This document shows positions 1 to 9,567 of a DNA stretch of 64,000 nucleotides, in pieces. The notes beneath the pieces were generated by a model. The model did not search any database, was not told the origin of the DNA, and worked only from the letters and a program-made list of their open reading frames with translations. Made by a program: the position numbers and the translations under genes. Within the stretch, counting starts at the first letter, position 1; every line of letters begins with the position of its first letter. This DNA comes from Marinobacter nanhaiticus D15-8W (GTDB lineage: Bacteria; Pseudomonadota; Gammaproteobacteria; Pseudomonadales; Oleiphilaceae): contig NZ_AP028878.1 in NCBI RefSeq assembly GCF_036511935.1, forward strand, positions 2,418,001 to 2,482,000, in the 5' to 3' direction.

Positions 1-1053
1 CAAGATCCGGATATGGCTGCCGCAGACTTCTATCAATTGGGGTTTGAATCGGTCTACCTGATCGCCGCGTCCCACAACCGCGGAATCCGTTCGATGCTCG
101 AACACCTGCTGCCTGCAGCGGAAGAGGTCGAGGAGGATATTGCCGAGCGCTATCCTGGCATCCGGATCGGCATCGTTGGCCGCCCTAATGTCGGCAAGTC
201 CACCCTGGTGAATCGCATGCTCGGTGAAGAGCGTGTGGTGGTCTACGATATGCCAGGAACCACTCGCGACAGTATCTACATTCCCTACGAACGACTCGGC
301 GAGCAGTACACGCTGATCGATACCGCTGGTGTCAGACGCCGCAAGAGCGTCAAGGAGACCGTGGAAAAGTTCTCAATCATCAAAACCCTCCAGGCCATTG
401 AGGACGCCCATGTGGTGATCCTGGTGATTGACGCGCGAGAAGGGTTGGTGGATCAGGATCTACACCTTATCGGCTTCGTCCTGGATGCGGGTCGCTCGCT
501 TGTCATTGCCGTGAATAAATGGGACGGCATGGACGGTGAGCAGCGGGGCCGGGTCAAGGAGCAGCTCGCACGCCGGCTCGAGTTTATCGACTACGCAGAC
601 AAGCATTTTATTTCTGCGCTGCATGGCTCGGGCGTCGGGGTGATGTATGACTCGGTGAAGGTGTGCTACGAATCGGCGATGGCCAAGTGGCCAACCAACC
701 GCCTGACGGCAATCCTCGAGGATGCGCTGACCCAGCACCAGCCGCCGCTGGTGAACGGTCGCCGTATAAAGCTGCGCTATGCCCACCAGGGGGGCTCTAA
801 TCCGCCTCTCATTGTGGTGCATGGCAACCAGACCAATGCCTTGCCCGGAGCTTACAAACGCTACCTCGAAAACACCTTCCGGCGAGTGCTGGACGTCCAC
901 GGAGCACCTATCCGCTTCGAGTTCCGGTCTGGCGAGAACCCTTATGCCGGAAAGGTGAATCGTCTGACGCCGCGTCAGCAGGCGAAGAAGCGCCGTATGA
1001 TGCAGCATGTGCGAAAGACGAAGAAGAAGGAGAAGCTTAAGAAGTCGCGCTGA
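1..1053 (+). CDS. der: GTPase Der (EngA), 3' part only
   Basis: This is a ribosome-assembly GTPase (50S biogenesis) with two tandem G domains and a C-terminal KH-like domain. The open frame runs in from base 1, so the first G domain lies mostly outside the window. What is visible is the linker, the complete second G domain and the KH-like domain. Counting from the Met at base 13, the second P-loop is GRPNVGKS (56-63). It is followed by the LIDTAG switch, the VNKWD specificity motif and the SALHG motif. The C-terminus is a Lys/Arg-rich tail, as usual in the family. The stop is at 1051-1053, and the gene converges on pta. The assignment is firm; only the 5' end is missing. Confidence 0.96.
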   Translation, partial: QDPDMAAADFYQLGFESVYLIAASHNRGIRSMLEHLLPAAEEVEEDIAERYPGIRIGIVGRPNVGKSTLVNRMLGEERVVVYDMPGTTRDSIYIPYERLGEQYTLIDTAGVRRRKSVKETVEKFSIIKTLQAIEDAHVVILVIDAREGLVDQDLHLIGFVLDAGRSLVIAVNKWDGMDGEQRGRVKEQLARRLEFIDYADKHFISALHGSGVGVMYDSVKVCYESAMAKWPTNRLTAILEDALTQHQPPLVNGRRIKLRYAHQGGSNPPLIVVHGNQTNALPGAYKRYLENTFRRVLDVHGAPIRFEFRSGENPYAGKVNRLTPRQQAKKRRMMQHVRKTKKKEKLKKSR

Positions 1054-1103
1054 TTCCAGTGGTTCGACGATTTAATTCGAACTTAGGGTTAGGACAATAG
1101 TTC

Positions 1104-1151
1104 GGGGCACTCTCAGTGCCCCTCGGCTTTGGGGCAGCCATGGGGCTGCCC
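1104..1151. terminator. Two adjacent hairpins between convergent der and pta
   Basis: Two short GC-rich stem-loops sit between the two stop codons: ggggcac/gtgcccc (1104-1122, 5-nt loop) and gggcagcc/ggctgccc (1132-1151, 4-nt loop). Neither is followed by a long T-run, so they are probable but not textbook terminators, one perhaps serving each direction. Confidence 0.5.
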
Positions 1152-1159
1152 TTACGACC

Positions 1160-3328
1160 TTAGGCGTCAGAGGCATCCTGCGCCTGGCTGCCTCCTTGTT
1201 CCATATCTTCGACTTGTCGGGCCTGTACGGCGGTCAATGCAATGGTGAACACGATATCCTCGACGAGTGCGCCTCGTGAGAGGTCGTTCACCGGCTTCCT
1301 CAAACCTTGCAGCATGGGCCCGATACTCACCACGTTGGCGCTGCGCTGAACCGCCTTGTAAGTGGTGTTACCGGTGTTCAGGTCCGGGAATATAAAGACG
1401 GTCGCCTTACCTGCAACCGGGCTGTCCGGTGCTTTGCTCTTGGCTACGCTTTCATTGGCTGCGGCGTCATATTGAAGCGGACCATCGATGATCAGATCCG
1501 GACATCTTTCCTTTGCGATGCGCGTCGCCTCGCGGACTTTTTCGACATCTGCTCCTGAGCCGGATTTTCCAGTGCTATAGCTGATCATGGCAACCCTCGG
1601 CTCGATGCCGAACGTTTGCGCCGATTCCGCGCTTTGGATCGCAATATCGGCAAGCTCTTCGGCATTCGGGTCCGGGTTGATAGCGCAATCGCCGTACACC
1701 AGGACCTGCTCCGGCAAACACATGAAGAAGACCGAGGATACGACTTTGGCGGATTCATGGGTCTTGATCAGCTGCAGGGCGGGCCGCACGGTGTTGGCAG
1801 TGGTATGCACCGCGCCAGATACGAGCCCGTCCACTTCGCCCTGGGCGACCATCATCGTCGCAAGGACAACATTGTCCTCTAGCTGGGCTTCAGCCATGTC
1901 GCGCGCTAGACCCTTATGTTTGCGCAGTTCCACCATGGGGCTGATGTAGTTGTCACGCACCTCGTCCGGATCGACGATTTCCAGGTCCTCGGGCAGGGTG
2001 ATGCCCTGGGAGCGGGCCGCGGTCTCGATTTCATCCTTCTTGCCAATCAGCACGCATTGGGCCAGTCTTCGCTCCTGGCAGATGGCAGCAGCCTGGATGG
2101 TCCTGGGTTCGTTGCCCTCCGGCAGCACAACCCTCATCTGAGCCTTGCGGGCGCGTTCCGACAACATATAGCGAAAGGCTGGTGGCGACAGGCGGCGCTC
2201 GCGCTCGATACGCAGGTGTTCCTGCAGCCACTCGGTATCGATGGTGCTTGCGACCGCTTCCATCACCTTTTCAATCCTGTCGGCGTCGTCAACGGGCACT
2301 TCGCCCGGAATACGGGACAGGTGGTAGGCGGTTTCGAGGGTGTTGGTGCCGACCTGCAATACGGGTAGACCGGTCCTTAGAGCGCCACGACAGGCCTCGA
2401 TAGTGCGAGGGTCGGGTGTGATATTGCCGGTGAGAACGACACCGGCGAGCGGAACGCCATTCATGGCCGCAAGGGCGGTTGCCACTACGATGTCCTCCCG
2501 ATCTCCCGGGGTGACGACCAGGGTGCCAGGGCGCAGTGTCTCGACCATATTGGGGATCGTATGCGCGCAGACCGTCACTCGCTGTACCCGGCGCTGGTCC
2601 ATCTGGCCTTCGTGCAGGACTTCAGCGTCGAGAGCCTCTGCGATATCGGCGACCCGAGGCGCAAGCATGTCCGACTGCCAGGGTACCAGACCGATGAGAT
2701 GCAGGCGTTTCCTGGTGAATACTTCGCACTCGTTCGCATAGTCCGGGAGATCAGTGCGTGCCGGATCGCGATCGGGCAGGAACAGGCCGGGACGTTCGGG
2801 CTGGCCGACCTTGTTGAGGATGACACCAATAACATCGGGATCATCCGGGTCCGCGAACAACCGGGCGGAGAAATCCAGGGCTTCGTCGAGTTCCTTGGCG
2901 TCGCAATTGCCTGGTGCACTGACCAGGATGACCTCGGCATCGAGGTTGCGGGCGATTTCCACATTCAAGCGCGCCGTATAAGCCTCGCTGCGATCGGGCA
3001 CCAGGCCCTCAACGATCACGACGTCGACGTTCTTTGCAGCTTTCTGGTAGTTCCCGACGATGTCTTCCATCAGCATCTCGGAATTGCCGCGGTTCATTTG
3101 ATTCTGGGCATGCTTAAGGCTGATTGGGGAGGGCGGGTCGAGATCTGTGCGAGCCCGAACGAAGGCGACTGAACGGTCTTCGTCGTCCTGTCTATGGGCC
3201 AACTGAGCGACCGGTTTGTAGAAACCGACCCGGACACCCACGTGGTCCAAAGCCCGGAAAAGCCCAAGGCATACTGAGGTCAGTCCGGACTCGAGTGCTG
3301 TTGGTGCGATGAACAGGTTCTTTGCCAT
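1160..3328 (-). CDS. pta: Phosphate acetyltransferase
   Basis: Interconverts acetyl-CoA and acetyl phosphate in the cytoplasm, working with AckA in acetate overflow and acetate use. At 722 residues it is the long Pta form. It has an N-terminal P-loop-like CobB/BioD-type domain (starting MAKNLFIAPT), a central DRTGG-type domain, and the catalytic PTA domain from about residue 390 to the end. The frame can be read from a TTG at 3334, but ATG at 3328 is preferred because an AGGA sequence lies a short distance before it. ackA ends only 9 bp upstream, so ackA-pta is one operon transcribed leftward. Convergent with der. Confidence 0.95.
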   Translation of the reverse strand: MAKNLFIAPTALESGLTSVCLGLFRALDHVGVRVGFYKPVAQLAHRQDDEDRSVAFVRARTDLDPPSPISLKHAQNQMNRGNSEMLMEDIVGNYQKAAKNVDVVIVEGLVPDRSEAYTARLNVEIARNLDAEVILVSAPGNCDAKELDEALDFSARLFADPDDPDVIGVILNKVGQPERPGLFLPDRDPARTDLPDYANECEVFTRKRLHLIGLVPWQSDMLAPRVADIAEALDAEVLHEGQMDQRRVQRVTVCAHTIPNMVETLRPGTLVVTPGDREDIVVATALAAMNGVPLAGVVLTGNITPDPRTIEACRGALRTGLPVLQVGTNTLETAYHLSRIPGEVPVDDADRIEKVMEAVASTIDTEWLQEHLRIERERRLSPPAFRYMLSERARKAQMRVVLPEGNEPRTIQAAAICQERRLAQCVLIGKKDEIETAARSQGITLPEDLEIVDPDEVRDNYISPMVELRKHKGLARDMAEAQLEDNVVLATMMVAQGEVDGLVSGAVHTTANTVRPALQLIKTHESAKVVSSVFFMCLPEQVLVYGDCAINPDPNAEELADIAIQSAESAQTFGIEPRVAMISYSTGKSGSGADVEKVREATRIAKERCPDLIIDGPLQYDAAANESVAKSKAPDSPVAGKATVFIFPDLNTGNTTYKAVQRSANVVSIGPMLQGLRKPVNDLSRGALVEDIVFTIALTAVQARQVEDMEQGGSQAQDASDA

Positions 3329-3337
3329 GATCAATCC

Positions 3338-4531
3338 TTAGTCTGATGACCTATCAATGGCTTCTAGTGCTTCCCGCGCGATCATACCTTCCTCGTCGGT
3401 GGGAATAACGTAGATTCCGTGCCCCGCTGCATTGATGCTGCCATTGTTGTCCTGCCCATGATTTTCATTTTTGGCATCATCTACTTCGAAACCCAACAGG
3501 CGGAGATGGCGGACGGTTTTGGCCCTGACCCGAGGGCTGTTCTCGCCGATTCCTCCGGTAAAGACCAGGCCATCAAGGTGGCTGAGCGACGCCATCATGG
3601 CGCCGATGTAACGGGCAAGGCGAAAGCAGAACACATCAATGGCTTCTTGAGCGGCCCGGTTACCGGAGTCCGCCGCCTGTACGAGGGAACGCATGTCGTT
3701 GGTCTTGCCGGAAAGACCGAGCAGCCCGCTTTCCTGGTTCAGCATGCGGGAAATACTGTCTTGGGATAGGCCCTTGCGCTGCAGGAAGTCGAATAGACCA
3801 GGGTCTACGTCGCCGCTGCGTGTACCCATCACCAAGCCTTCCAGCGGGGTAAGCCCCATGCTGGTATCACGGCTTTGCCCGTTCTCGATAGCGGCAACGC
3901 TGCAGCCATTCCCCAGGTGAGCGGAAATGAGGGAGACGTTTGAGCGGGGTTTGTCCAGCTTCTTCGCCAGTTCCCTCAAGATATACGCATGGCTGGTGCC
4001 GTGGAATCCATAGCGACGCACCCCCCAATCCTGGTAGCAACGCCGAGGCAAGGCGTAGAGGTAGGCATGGTCGGGTAGCGTCTGATGGAAGGCGGTATCG
4101 AATACAGCGATTTGCGGGGTGTCCGGGTATAGCGACTGCATGGCCCTGATGCCATTGAGGTTAACAGGGTTGTGCAGCGGGGCCAGTTCCCCGCAGCGAT
4201 GGATAGCATCCGCAACGTGTTGGTCGATCCGGGTAGCTTCGCGGAAGGTTTCCCCCCCGTGAACGACCCTATGGCCGATGACAAGAGGCGCCCCCTCGAG
4301 GATTGCTTCCTGTTCCAAGTGCTCTATGACTGCGGTCAGGGCCTGCTGGTGGTCTGAGTTGTCCGGCAACTGCAGGGTTTGCCGCTGCCCCTTGCGCTCG
4401 ATGCTTGCGGACGAGTCCGAAGTGCCCAAGCGTTCCGCGAGTATCTGGGCTTGCCGCTGCATATCTCTGGAGAATACTGCCAGTTTCAGTGATGAACTGC
4501 CGCAATTCACCACAAGAAGCGTATCTGACAT
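3338..4531 (-). CDS. ackA: Acetate kinase
   Basis: Makes ATP and acetate from acetyl phosphate, or the reverse. The 397-residue length is standard. Visible family motifs are the N-terminal NCGSSSLK phosphate-binding motif, FHGTSH, the HLGNGCS loop, the MGTRSGDVDPG segment and GGIGENSP near the C-terminus. The start ATG at 4531 follows a purine-rich AAGGAAAGGAAAAGG. It is the first gene of the leftward ackA-pta operon. The 128 bp before it, shared with the end of the GGDEF-EAL gene, show no clear terminator or promoter to me. Confidence 0.96.
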   Translation of the reverse strand: MSDTLLVVNCGSSSLKLAVFSRDMQRQAQILAERLGTSDSSASIERKGQRQTLQLPDNSDHQQALTAVIEHLEQEAILEGAPLVIGHRVVHGGETFREATRIDQHVADAIHRCGELAPLHNPVNLNGIRAMQSLYPDTPQIAVFDTAFHQTLPDHAYLYALPRRCYQDWGVRRYGFHGTSHAYILRELAKKLDKPRSNVSLISAHLGNGCSVAAIENGQSRDTSMGLTPLEGLVMGTRSGDVDPGLFDFLQRKGLSQDSISRMLNQESGLLGLSGKTNDMRSLVQAADSGNRAAQEAIDVFCFRLARYIGAMMASLSHLDGLVFTGGIGENSPRVRAKTVRHLRLLGFEVDDAKNENHGQDNNGSINAAGHGIYVIPTDEEGMIAREALEAIDRSSD

Positions 4532-4659
4532 CCTTTTCCTTTCCTTAATGGTATGTGCTTGTGAATCTACCGATGCGTCAGGACCTCAACCAGTAGATAG
4601 GTTGTAGGCTCCTCTATGGGTGGACCTTATTTCGGAGGTATTTATAGTCAGTTCGCACC

Positions 4660-7077
4660 TCAGACGTGAGCCCTGTGGTTGGTGCGGATCCACTCTACAA
4701 AATCGGCACCGGATGCCGGCCTGCTGTAGAAGTAGCCCTGGGCATAGTCACAGCCCTGGGCCTTGAGGAAGTGGGTCTGGGCCTCCTCCTCGACACCCTC
4801 GGCGATAACCTGCAATCCGAGGCTGTGGGCCATATTGATAATGGCCTTGACCAGCGCCGCGTCTCCTTCCTCGATGATGACGTCACGAACGAAGGACTTA
4901 TCCACCTTGAGGGTGTCGAACGGATAGCTCTTCAGATAACTCAGGGCTGAATAGCCGGTCCCGAAGTCATCGACCGAGAGGCGTACGCCCATGGTATCCA
5001 GCCGTCGCAGGATATCGGCGGTCTCTATGGTGTTGTCGAGGATTAGCCGCTCAGTGATTTCGAGTTCTAGCAGCGTGGGGTCGAGATGCTGCTCGTTCAC
5101 TGCCCGCTGCACCACATTGACAAAACCGGGATCCCGGAACTGTCGGGGCGAGACATTGACAGCGATGCTCAGGTTCAAGCCCGTGCTTTCCTGCCATTGG
5201 CTGGCGGCGGCACAGGCTTGCTGGATGACCCACTCGCCGATGGGAATGATCAGGCCGGTTTCTTCTGCAAGGGGAATGAACTTGTCCGGCATTACCAGCC
5301 CCATGGTCGGACTATTCCAGCGAATCAGGGCTTCGGCGCCGATAAGGCGGCCGGAAGCGGTCTCGACGATGGGCTGGAAGTAGAGTTCGAACTCGTCGAG
5401 CTCAAGCGCGCGGCGCAGCCTGGATTCGATCTGCAGGCGCTCGTGGGACACTTCCTTCATCTCGGGTGCGAACCGCTCGTAAGCGCTCTTGCCCTTGTTC
5501 TTCGCCTGGTACATCGCGGCATCGGCATGCTGCAGGAGATTGCCGCTATTGTCCGAATCAGTTGGGTAGATGGCGATACCGATACTGGTACTGACGAAGA
5601 CTTCCTGCCCGTTTAAATGGAAGGGCGGTGCGAAGGTTTGCAGGATACGGTCCGCCACCTGCTCGGTGGAAATGGGTTCGCGTAAACCGGGCAGGATCAC
5701 CAGAAATTCGTCGCCTCCCAGGCGCGCCACGGTACTGGTGCCGCGCAGACAGCTGGAAATGCGTCGGGAAGCCTCGATCAGCAGGTTGTCGCCGGCTTCG
5801 TGACCCATGGTGTCGTTGATGTGCTTGAAGTTGTCCAGGTCCAGGAACATCACGCCAACAAGCGTCTCTTCCCGGCGTGCCTGGGCCAGGGCGAGCTTGA
5901 GTCGGTCCAGCGCGAGCATGCGGTTGGGCAGGCCGGTCAGGATGTCGTAGTTGGCCTGGCGCAGGAGCTGCTGCTCGTAGCGTTTGCGGATGCTGATATC
6001 TTCGCCGAGGATCAGGAAGTGAGTCGGATTGCCTTTCTCGTCCTTGATGGGGGTAACGATGACCTGTTCCCAGAAGCGCTCGCCGCTGCGCCGGGCGCTG
6101 TTGATTTCGCCCTGCCATACGCCCACGCGCTGTACCTGAAGCCTGATGTTCTGCCAGAGCTGCTGGTTTTCCCGGTGTGAGAACGTATCGCTCGTTAACA
6201 TGCCGGGATGCTTACCGCGGATTTCCTTGAGCGGAAACCCGGTAAGCTGGGAGAACTTGTGATTGGCAAACTCGATATGCCAGTGCCTGTCACAGATCAG
6301 GACGGATGATGGACTTTGTTCGATGGCCATCGACAGCTTGCGAATTTCAGATGCGTCTTCTTCCTGGCGGCGGATATCATCGTTCAGGCGTTCGCGCATC
6401 TGGTTAAAGGCGTCGACCACCTGGGACAATTCGTCCCGCCGATTCACGTCGGTGTCCGGACGATCCAGTTCCAAGGGTTCCTGCAGGTTACGCAAAGAGA
6501 ATTGGCGAGCATAGCTGGCCATCGCGGACAGGTGCCGGGTTACGAAATACTGGAATATCCAAATGATCAGCACGGAGATAAAGAACGTCTTGAAGAACTG
6601 GGTGGTGATAATCACCAGCACCTTGCGCCGGAGGTCCTGGTAGATATCGGCCAGGCTCGCGGTGATGGTCAGTTCGCCCAGCTTGTAGAGTTCATCGCCC
6701 TCGTGATTGAGGATGAACGTTCGGGTCATGGTGGAGGTGTCCCGGGGAACTTCCCCCATGACCACCTCGGAATCAGGAAATATCTTGAGGCGCAGATGAA
6801 CGATGTCGGGCAGGCTTAGGATGCCTTCCATCTGCACTTGCAGCAGTTTCTGATCCAGTGCCCAAAGACTGCGGGAGAGACTGCTGGCATAGCTGGTCTC
6901 GATCACGGACATGCGTTCGTCAACCAGTGTGATGTCCTTCCGGAAATCGGTGTAGACCTGGATGGCGGATGCAAATAGCGTGAACAATGAGCTGAACAGC
7001 AGTATGTAAGCCAGTAGCCGAAACGACAGGGGCGAACTGGCCTTAAACTGACTTAATCGCGTCGACAATTTAGACAT
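4660..7077 (-). CDS. Membrane PAS-GGDEF-EAL cyclic-di-GMP protein
   Basis: This is a predicted bifunctional c-di-GMP enzyme in the inner membrane. The domain order over 805 residues is: a TM helix (about 17-40), a periplasmic sensor region (about 41-155), a second TM (about 160-180), a HAMP-like linker, a PAS domain with PAC (about 250-370), a GGDEF domain with intact GGDEF at 454-458, and an EAL domain with EAL at 582-584 and the DDFGTGYS loop. Both catalytic signatures are intact. The RxxD inhibitory site expected five residues before GGDEF reads RGTS, so product inhibition through that site is probably lost. Because the EAL motif is complete, phosphodiesterase activity is plausible. Divergent from ald; repeated half-sites lie 74-105 bp upstream. 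Confidence 0.9.
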   Translation of the reverse strand: MSKLSTRLSQFKASSPLSFRLLAYILLFSSLFTLFASAIQVYTDFRKDITLVDERMSVIETSYASSLSRSLWALDQKLLQVQMEGILSLPDIVHLRLKIFPDSEVVMGEVPRDTSTMTRTFILNHEGDELYKLGELTITASLADIYQDLRRKVLVIITTQFFKTFFISVLIIWIFQYFVTRHLSAMASYARQFSLRNLQEPLELDRPDTDVNRRDELSQVVDAFNQMRERLNDDIRRQEEDASEIRKLSMAIEQSPSSVLICDRHWHIEFANHKFSQLTGFPLKEIRGKHPGMLTSDTFSHRENQQLWQNIRLQVQRVGVWQGEINSARRSGERFWEQVIVTPIKDEKGNPTHFLILGEDISIRKRYEQQLLRQANYDILTGLPNRMLALDRLKLALAQARREETLVGVMFLDLDNFKHINDTMGHEAGDNLLIEASRRISSCLRGTSTVARLGGDEFLVILPGLREPISTEQVADRILQTFAPPFHLNGQEVFVSTSIGIAIYPTDSDNSGNLLQHADAAMYQAKNKGKSAYERFAPEMKEVSHERLQIESRLRRALELDEFELYFQPIVETASGRLIGAEALIRWNSPTMGLVMPDKFIPLAEETGLIIPIGEWVIQQACAAASQWQESTGLNLSIAVNVSPRQFRDPGFVNVVQRAVNEQHLDPTLLELEITERLILDNTIETADILRRLDTMGVRLSVDDFGTGYSALSYLKSYPFDTLKVDKSFVRDVIIEEGDAALVKAIINMAHSLGLQVIAEGVEEEAQTHFLKAQGCDYAQGYFYSRPASGADFVEWIRTNHRAHV

Positions 7078-7150
7078 GCTGTCGATTTCATAGAGCCTGT
7101 GACAGAAAGGGTCTGGTGTCTGGTGTAACGCTCAGGCTGTATTTTCGGTT

Positions 7151-7182
7151 TATAGACGAACAGTCTATATAAACAGTCTATA
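7151..7182. promoter_or_regulatory. Inverted plus direct repeat, putative operator
   Basis: TATAGAC and GTCTATA form a 7-bp inverted repeat with a 5-nt spacer (7151-7169). The right half is then repeated directly as AACAGTCTATA (7159-7169 and 7172-7182, period 13). Three half-sites this close are typical of a regulator operator. It lies 74-105 bp upstream of the GGDEF-EAL start and more than 350 bp before ald, so the former is the likelier target. The regulator is unknown. Confidence 0.4.
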
Positions 7183-7534
7183 CACGAACGTCCATCTCCA
7201 ACAGCGAAGACGGGTCCTGCCTGGCGGGCTGGTTATTGTTTAACCGAAAACTGGGTTTTATTTCAGCCTTTTACGCACTATAGCAGCAGAGTTTGGACAT
7301 TGCCCTTGCGGTGGCGCAAATAAAAGTACGATTTTGCAAAACCTGACGGCATCGTTGCGGCGGAGAATCAGGCAAGTTCTCGGGAGGGGCCAGGTTCTTG
7401 TCCATGTGGGGAGCAGGAAAATCAGTTCAGCCGGAACCAAGTTTCTGGAAGGACACTATACTGGAATGAGCTGAATTCAGATCGGCCCGGCAAAACGTCG
7501 ATAGACGTAGTTCGAGCCCAGACAGGAGGTTGTA
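7183..7534. other. Non-coding stretch before ald
   Basis: Together with 7078-7182 this makes a 457-bp gap between divergent genes. Apart from the repeats just described and the AGGAGG ribosome site of ald (about 7524-7529), I see no convincing sigma-70 promoter, hairpin or coding frame. Confidence 0.4.
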
Positions 7535-8659
7535 ATGACGACGGTCGGTGTACTCAAGGAAATCAAGAACCATGAGTATCGTGTCGGACTGACGCCTGCG
7601 GGCGCGCGTGAACTCACTGAACATGGGCATGAAGTGCTGGTTGAGACCAGTGCTGGAGAGGGCGCGGGCTTCGCGGACGAGCTATACACTCGTGCAGGGG
7701 CTAATATCGTGCCTGACGCGAAAGCCGTGTTCGAAGGGGCAGAACTCCTGGTTAAGGTCAAGGAGCCTCTGGCCCAAGAGCGCAGCCAACTCCAGCCTCA
7801 CCATACCCTGTTTACCTTTCTCCACCTGGCACCGGACCCCGACCAGACACGGGATTTGCTCGACTCCGGCGCCACCTGCATCGCGTACGAGACAGTAACC
7901 GACCGCCACGGCCAATTGCCGCTACTGGCGCCCATGTCGGAAGTGGCAGGCCGCCTGGCTATCCAGGCCGGGGCCCAGGCGCTGGAAAAGGTTTGCGGTG
8001 GTCGGGGCGTCCTGCTTTCCGGCGTGCCGGGTGTCCATCCCGGTAACGTCGTCGTGATCGGCGGCGGTGTCGTTGGGCGAAATGCCGCGCAACTCGCGGT
8101 GGGCTTGGGAGCGCGAGTCACCGTACTCGACCGTTCGGTGCCGGTGTTGCGGGAGCTCGACCAGCACTATCGCGGTCAGATCACCACCCTGTATTCAACC
8201 CGGGACACCCTGGAGCGGGTATTGGAAGAAGCTGATCTTGTGGTCGGCGCCGTCCTGATCCCCGGCGCATCAGCCCCGAAGTTGATCAACCGTGAGTTGT
8301 TGCAGGTCATGCCGGAAGGATCGGCGTTGGTCGATGTCGCGATCGACCAGGGCGGTTGTGCCGAGACATCGCGAGCGACGACCCACGATGATCCGACCTA
8401 TGTGGTCGACGGTGTCGTGCACTACTGTGTGGCCAATATGCCGGGGGCTGTGGCAAGGACATCCACGCTCGCGTTGACCAATGCGACCCTGCCGTATGTG
8501 GTGAAGCTGGCGGATGAGGGGGTGCGGCGGGCCTTGCAAAGTGATGAGGGCTTCCTGCCGGGGCTGAATGTCGCCCAGGGTAAACTGACCTGCGAAGGAG
8601 TTGCGGTTGCTCAGGATCTGGAATATATCTCACCGGATCGTATGTTGACCAAGCTGTAG
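7535..8659 (+). CDS. ald: Alanine dehydrogenase
   Basis: NAD-dependent enzyme that interconverts L-alanine and pyruvate plus ammonia. The 374-residue length matches the family. Visible are the N-terminal HEYRVGLTP segment, VKVKEP, the Rossmann motif VVIGGGVVGRNAAQ in the middle, and VANMPGAVARTSTLALTNAT near the C-terminus. An AGGAGG sequence 5 nt before the ATG fixes the start. The gene stands alone, followed by tRNA-Glu on the other strand. It could feed alanine nitrogen into ammonia, which fits a chromosome that also carries amide-degrading genes, but no direct link is visible. Confidence 0.95.
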   Translation: MTTVGVLKEIKNHEYRVGLTPAGARELTEHGHEVLVETSAGEGAGFADELYTRAGANIVPDAKAVFEGAELLVKVKEPLAQERSQLQPHHTLFTFLHLAPDPDQTRDLLDSGATCIAYETVTDRHGQLPLLAPMSEVAGRLAIQAGAQALEKVCGGRGVLLSGVPGVHPGNVVVIGGGVVGRNAAQLAVGLGARVTVLDRSVPVLRELDQHYRGQITTLYSTRDTLERVLEEADLVVGAVLIPGASAPKLINRELLQVMPEGSALVDVAIDQGGCAETSRATTHDDPTYVVDGVVHYCVANMPGAVARTSTLALTNATLPYVVKLADEGVRRALQSDEGFLPGLNVAQGKLTCEGVAVAQDLEYISPDRMLTKL

Positions 8660-8697
8660 TGCTCGGATCCGGATGAGTATAGACGGAGGAAAAGAAG

Positions 8698-8773
8698 TGG
8701 CGTCCCCTAGGGGGTTCGAACCCCTGTTGCCGCCGTGAAAGGGCGGAGTCCTAGGCCACTAGACGAAGGGGAC
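8698..8773 (-). tRNA. tRNA-Glu (anticodon TTC)
   Basis: The reverse complement folds as a standard 76-nt tRNA. The acceptor stem is GTCCCCT/AGGGGAC, the anticodon loop CTTTCAC has TTC at 8737-8739, the T-loop is GGTTCGAACC, and the 3' CCA is encoded (8698-8700). Confidence 0.97.
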
Positions 8774-8811
8774 GCTGCGCGTTAGACGCTGACCTCGTCG
8801 AGGTGGCGCGT

Positions 8812-8840
8812 ATATTAAGTAAGGCACCCGGGCCTGTCAA
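8812..8840 (-). promoter_or_regulatory. Sigma-70 promoter of tRNA-Glu
   Basis: On the minus strand there is a TTGACA, a 17-nt spacer and TAATAT, followed by a GC-rich discriminator. This is correctly placed to start transcription about 30 nt before the tRNA. Confidence 0.75.
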
Positions 8841-8879
8841 ACCCTTTTCTGAAACTTTTTCCTGAAAAGAGCAGGAAAA

Positions 8880-9458
8880 TCAGCTTTCGCCATTCAGGCA
8901 GTACTTCAGTTCGTCGCCAATCGCGTCGAATGCGGCAGGTAACCCATCGTCGCGATACAGATCGAAAATCGCCTGGACGATCCTCTGGCGCTGCCTGGGA
9001 ACCTGAGTCAATACCTCGTCTTCGGGGGCCTGGAGTGAAGCGGCCATCAGGATCTCATAACGCAGTTTGTTCTCGCCTGCACAAAAATAGAAGTGGCCTT
9101 CACGGCTGACGGGATCCGGCGCGCCGCGAAGATCGTAGACACCCTGGCTACAACGTGCGTACTCGGAGTTCACCGCGGAGAAGGTTTCGGTCAACCCTTT
9201 TTTGTTGACCGCATCGACAAGCGCTTCAACGCGTTCGGCACCGCTATCGGTCAGACCCGGCAAACTGGCCAGTAGTTGTTTTTCAGTGAAGCCCTGTTTA
9301 AGTAATTGCAGCACAGTGACATATTCGCTGGTGATCAACCCGCAAGTCTCGAAGCTCTGCTTTGTTCCCGTTTTCAACGGGGATGATTCGGCAGGGCTGA
9401 CCGCCGGCACCGATATGACCAGAAATGTCGATAAGAGAAAGGCAACCTTTTTTAGCAT
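8880..9458 (-). CDS. Secreted hypothetical protein with internal duplication
   Basis: I do not recognise this family. The 192-residue product begins with a signal peptide (KK, hydrophobic core, likely cleavage near Ala23). The mature part is built from two similar halves, about 39-106 and 126-190. Each starts and ends with a cysteine (Cys39/Cys103 and Cys126/Cys187). Each ends in an alignable helix pair: VEALVDAVNKKGL..FSAVNSEYARC against VQAIFDLYRDDGL..FDAIGDELKYC. One disulfide per half in the periplasm is a reasonable inference. It stands alone between tRNA-Glu and the epimerase gene on the same strand, with 109 bp to the latter, so co-transcription is possible. Confidence 0.75.
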   Translation of the reverse strand: MLKKVAFLLSTFLVISVPAVSPAESSPLKTGTKQSFETCGLITSEYVTVLQLLKQGFTEKQLLASLPGLTDSGAERVEALVDAVNKKGLTETFSAVNSEYARCSQGVYDLRGAPDPVSREGHFYFCAGENKLRYEILMAASLQAPEDEVLTQVPRQRQRIVQAIFDLYRDDGLPAAFDAIGDELKYCLNGES

Positions 9459-9567
9459 GGCGTCCCGGCGTGTGTACGTATTCGGTACGGATGTACAGGC
9501 TATCAGTGGCCGGGCGACTGATCCGTGAGCAACTGCGCAAAGATCGACCCTAGCGGAGGCCTTGGCG

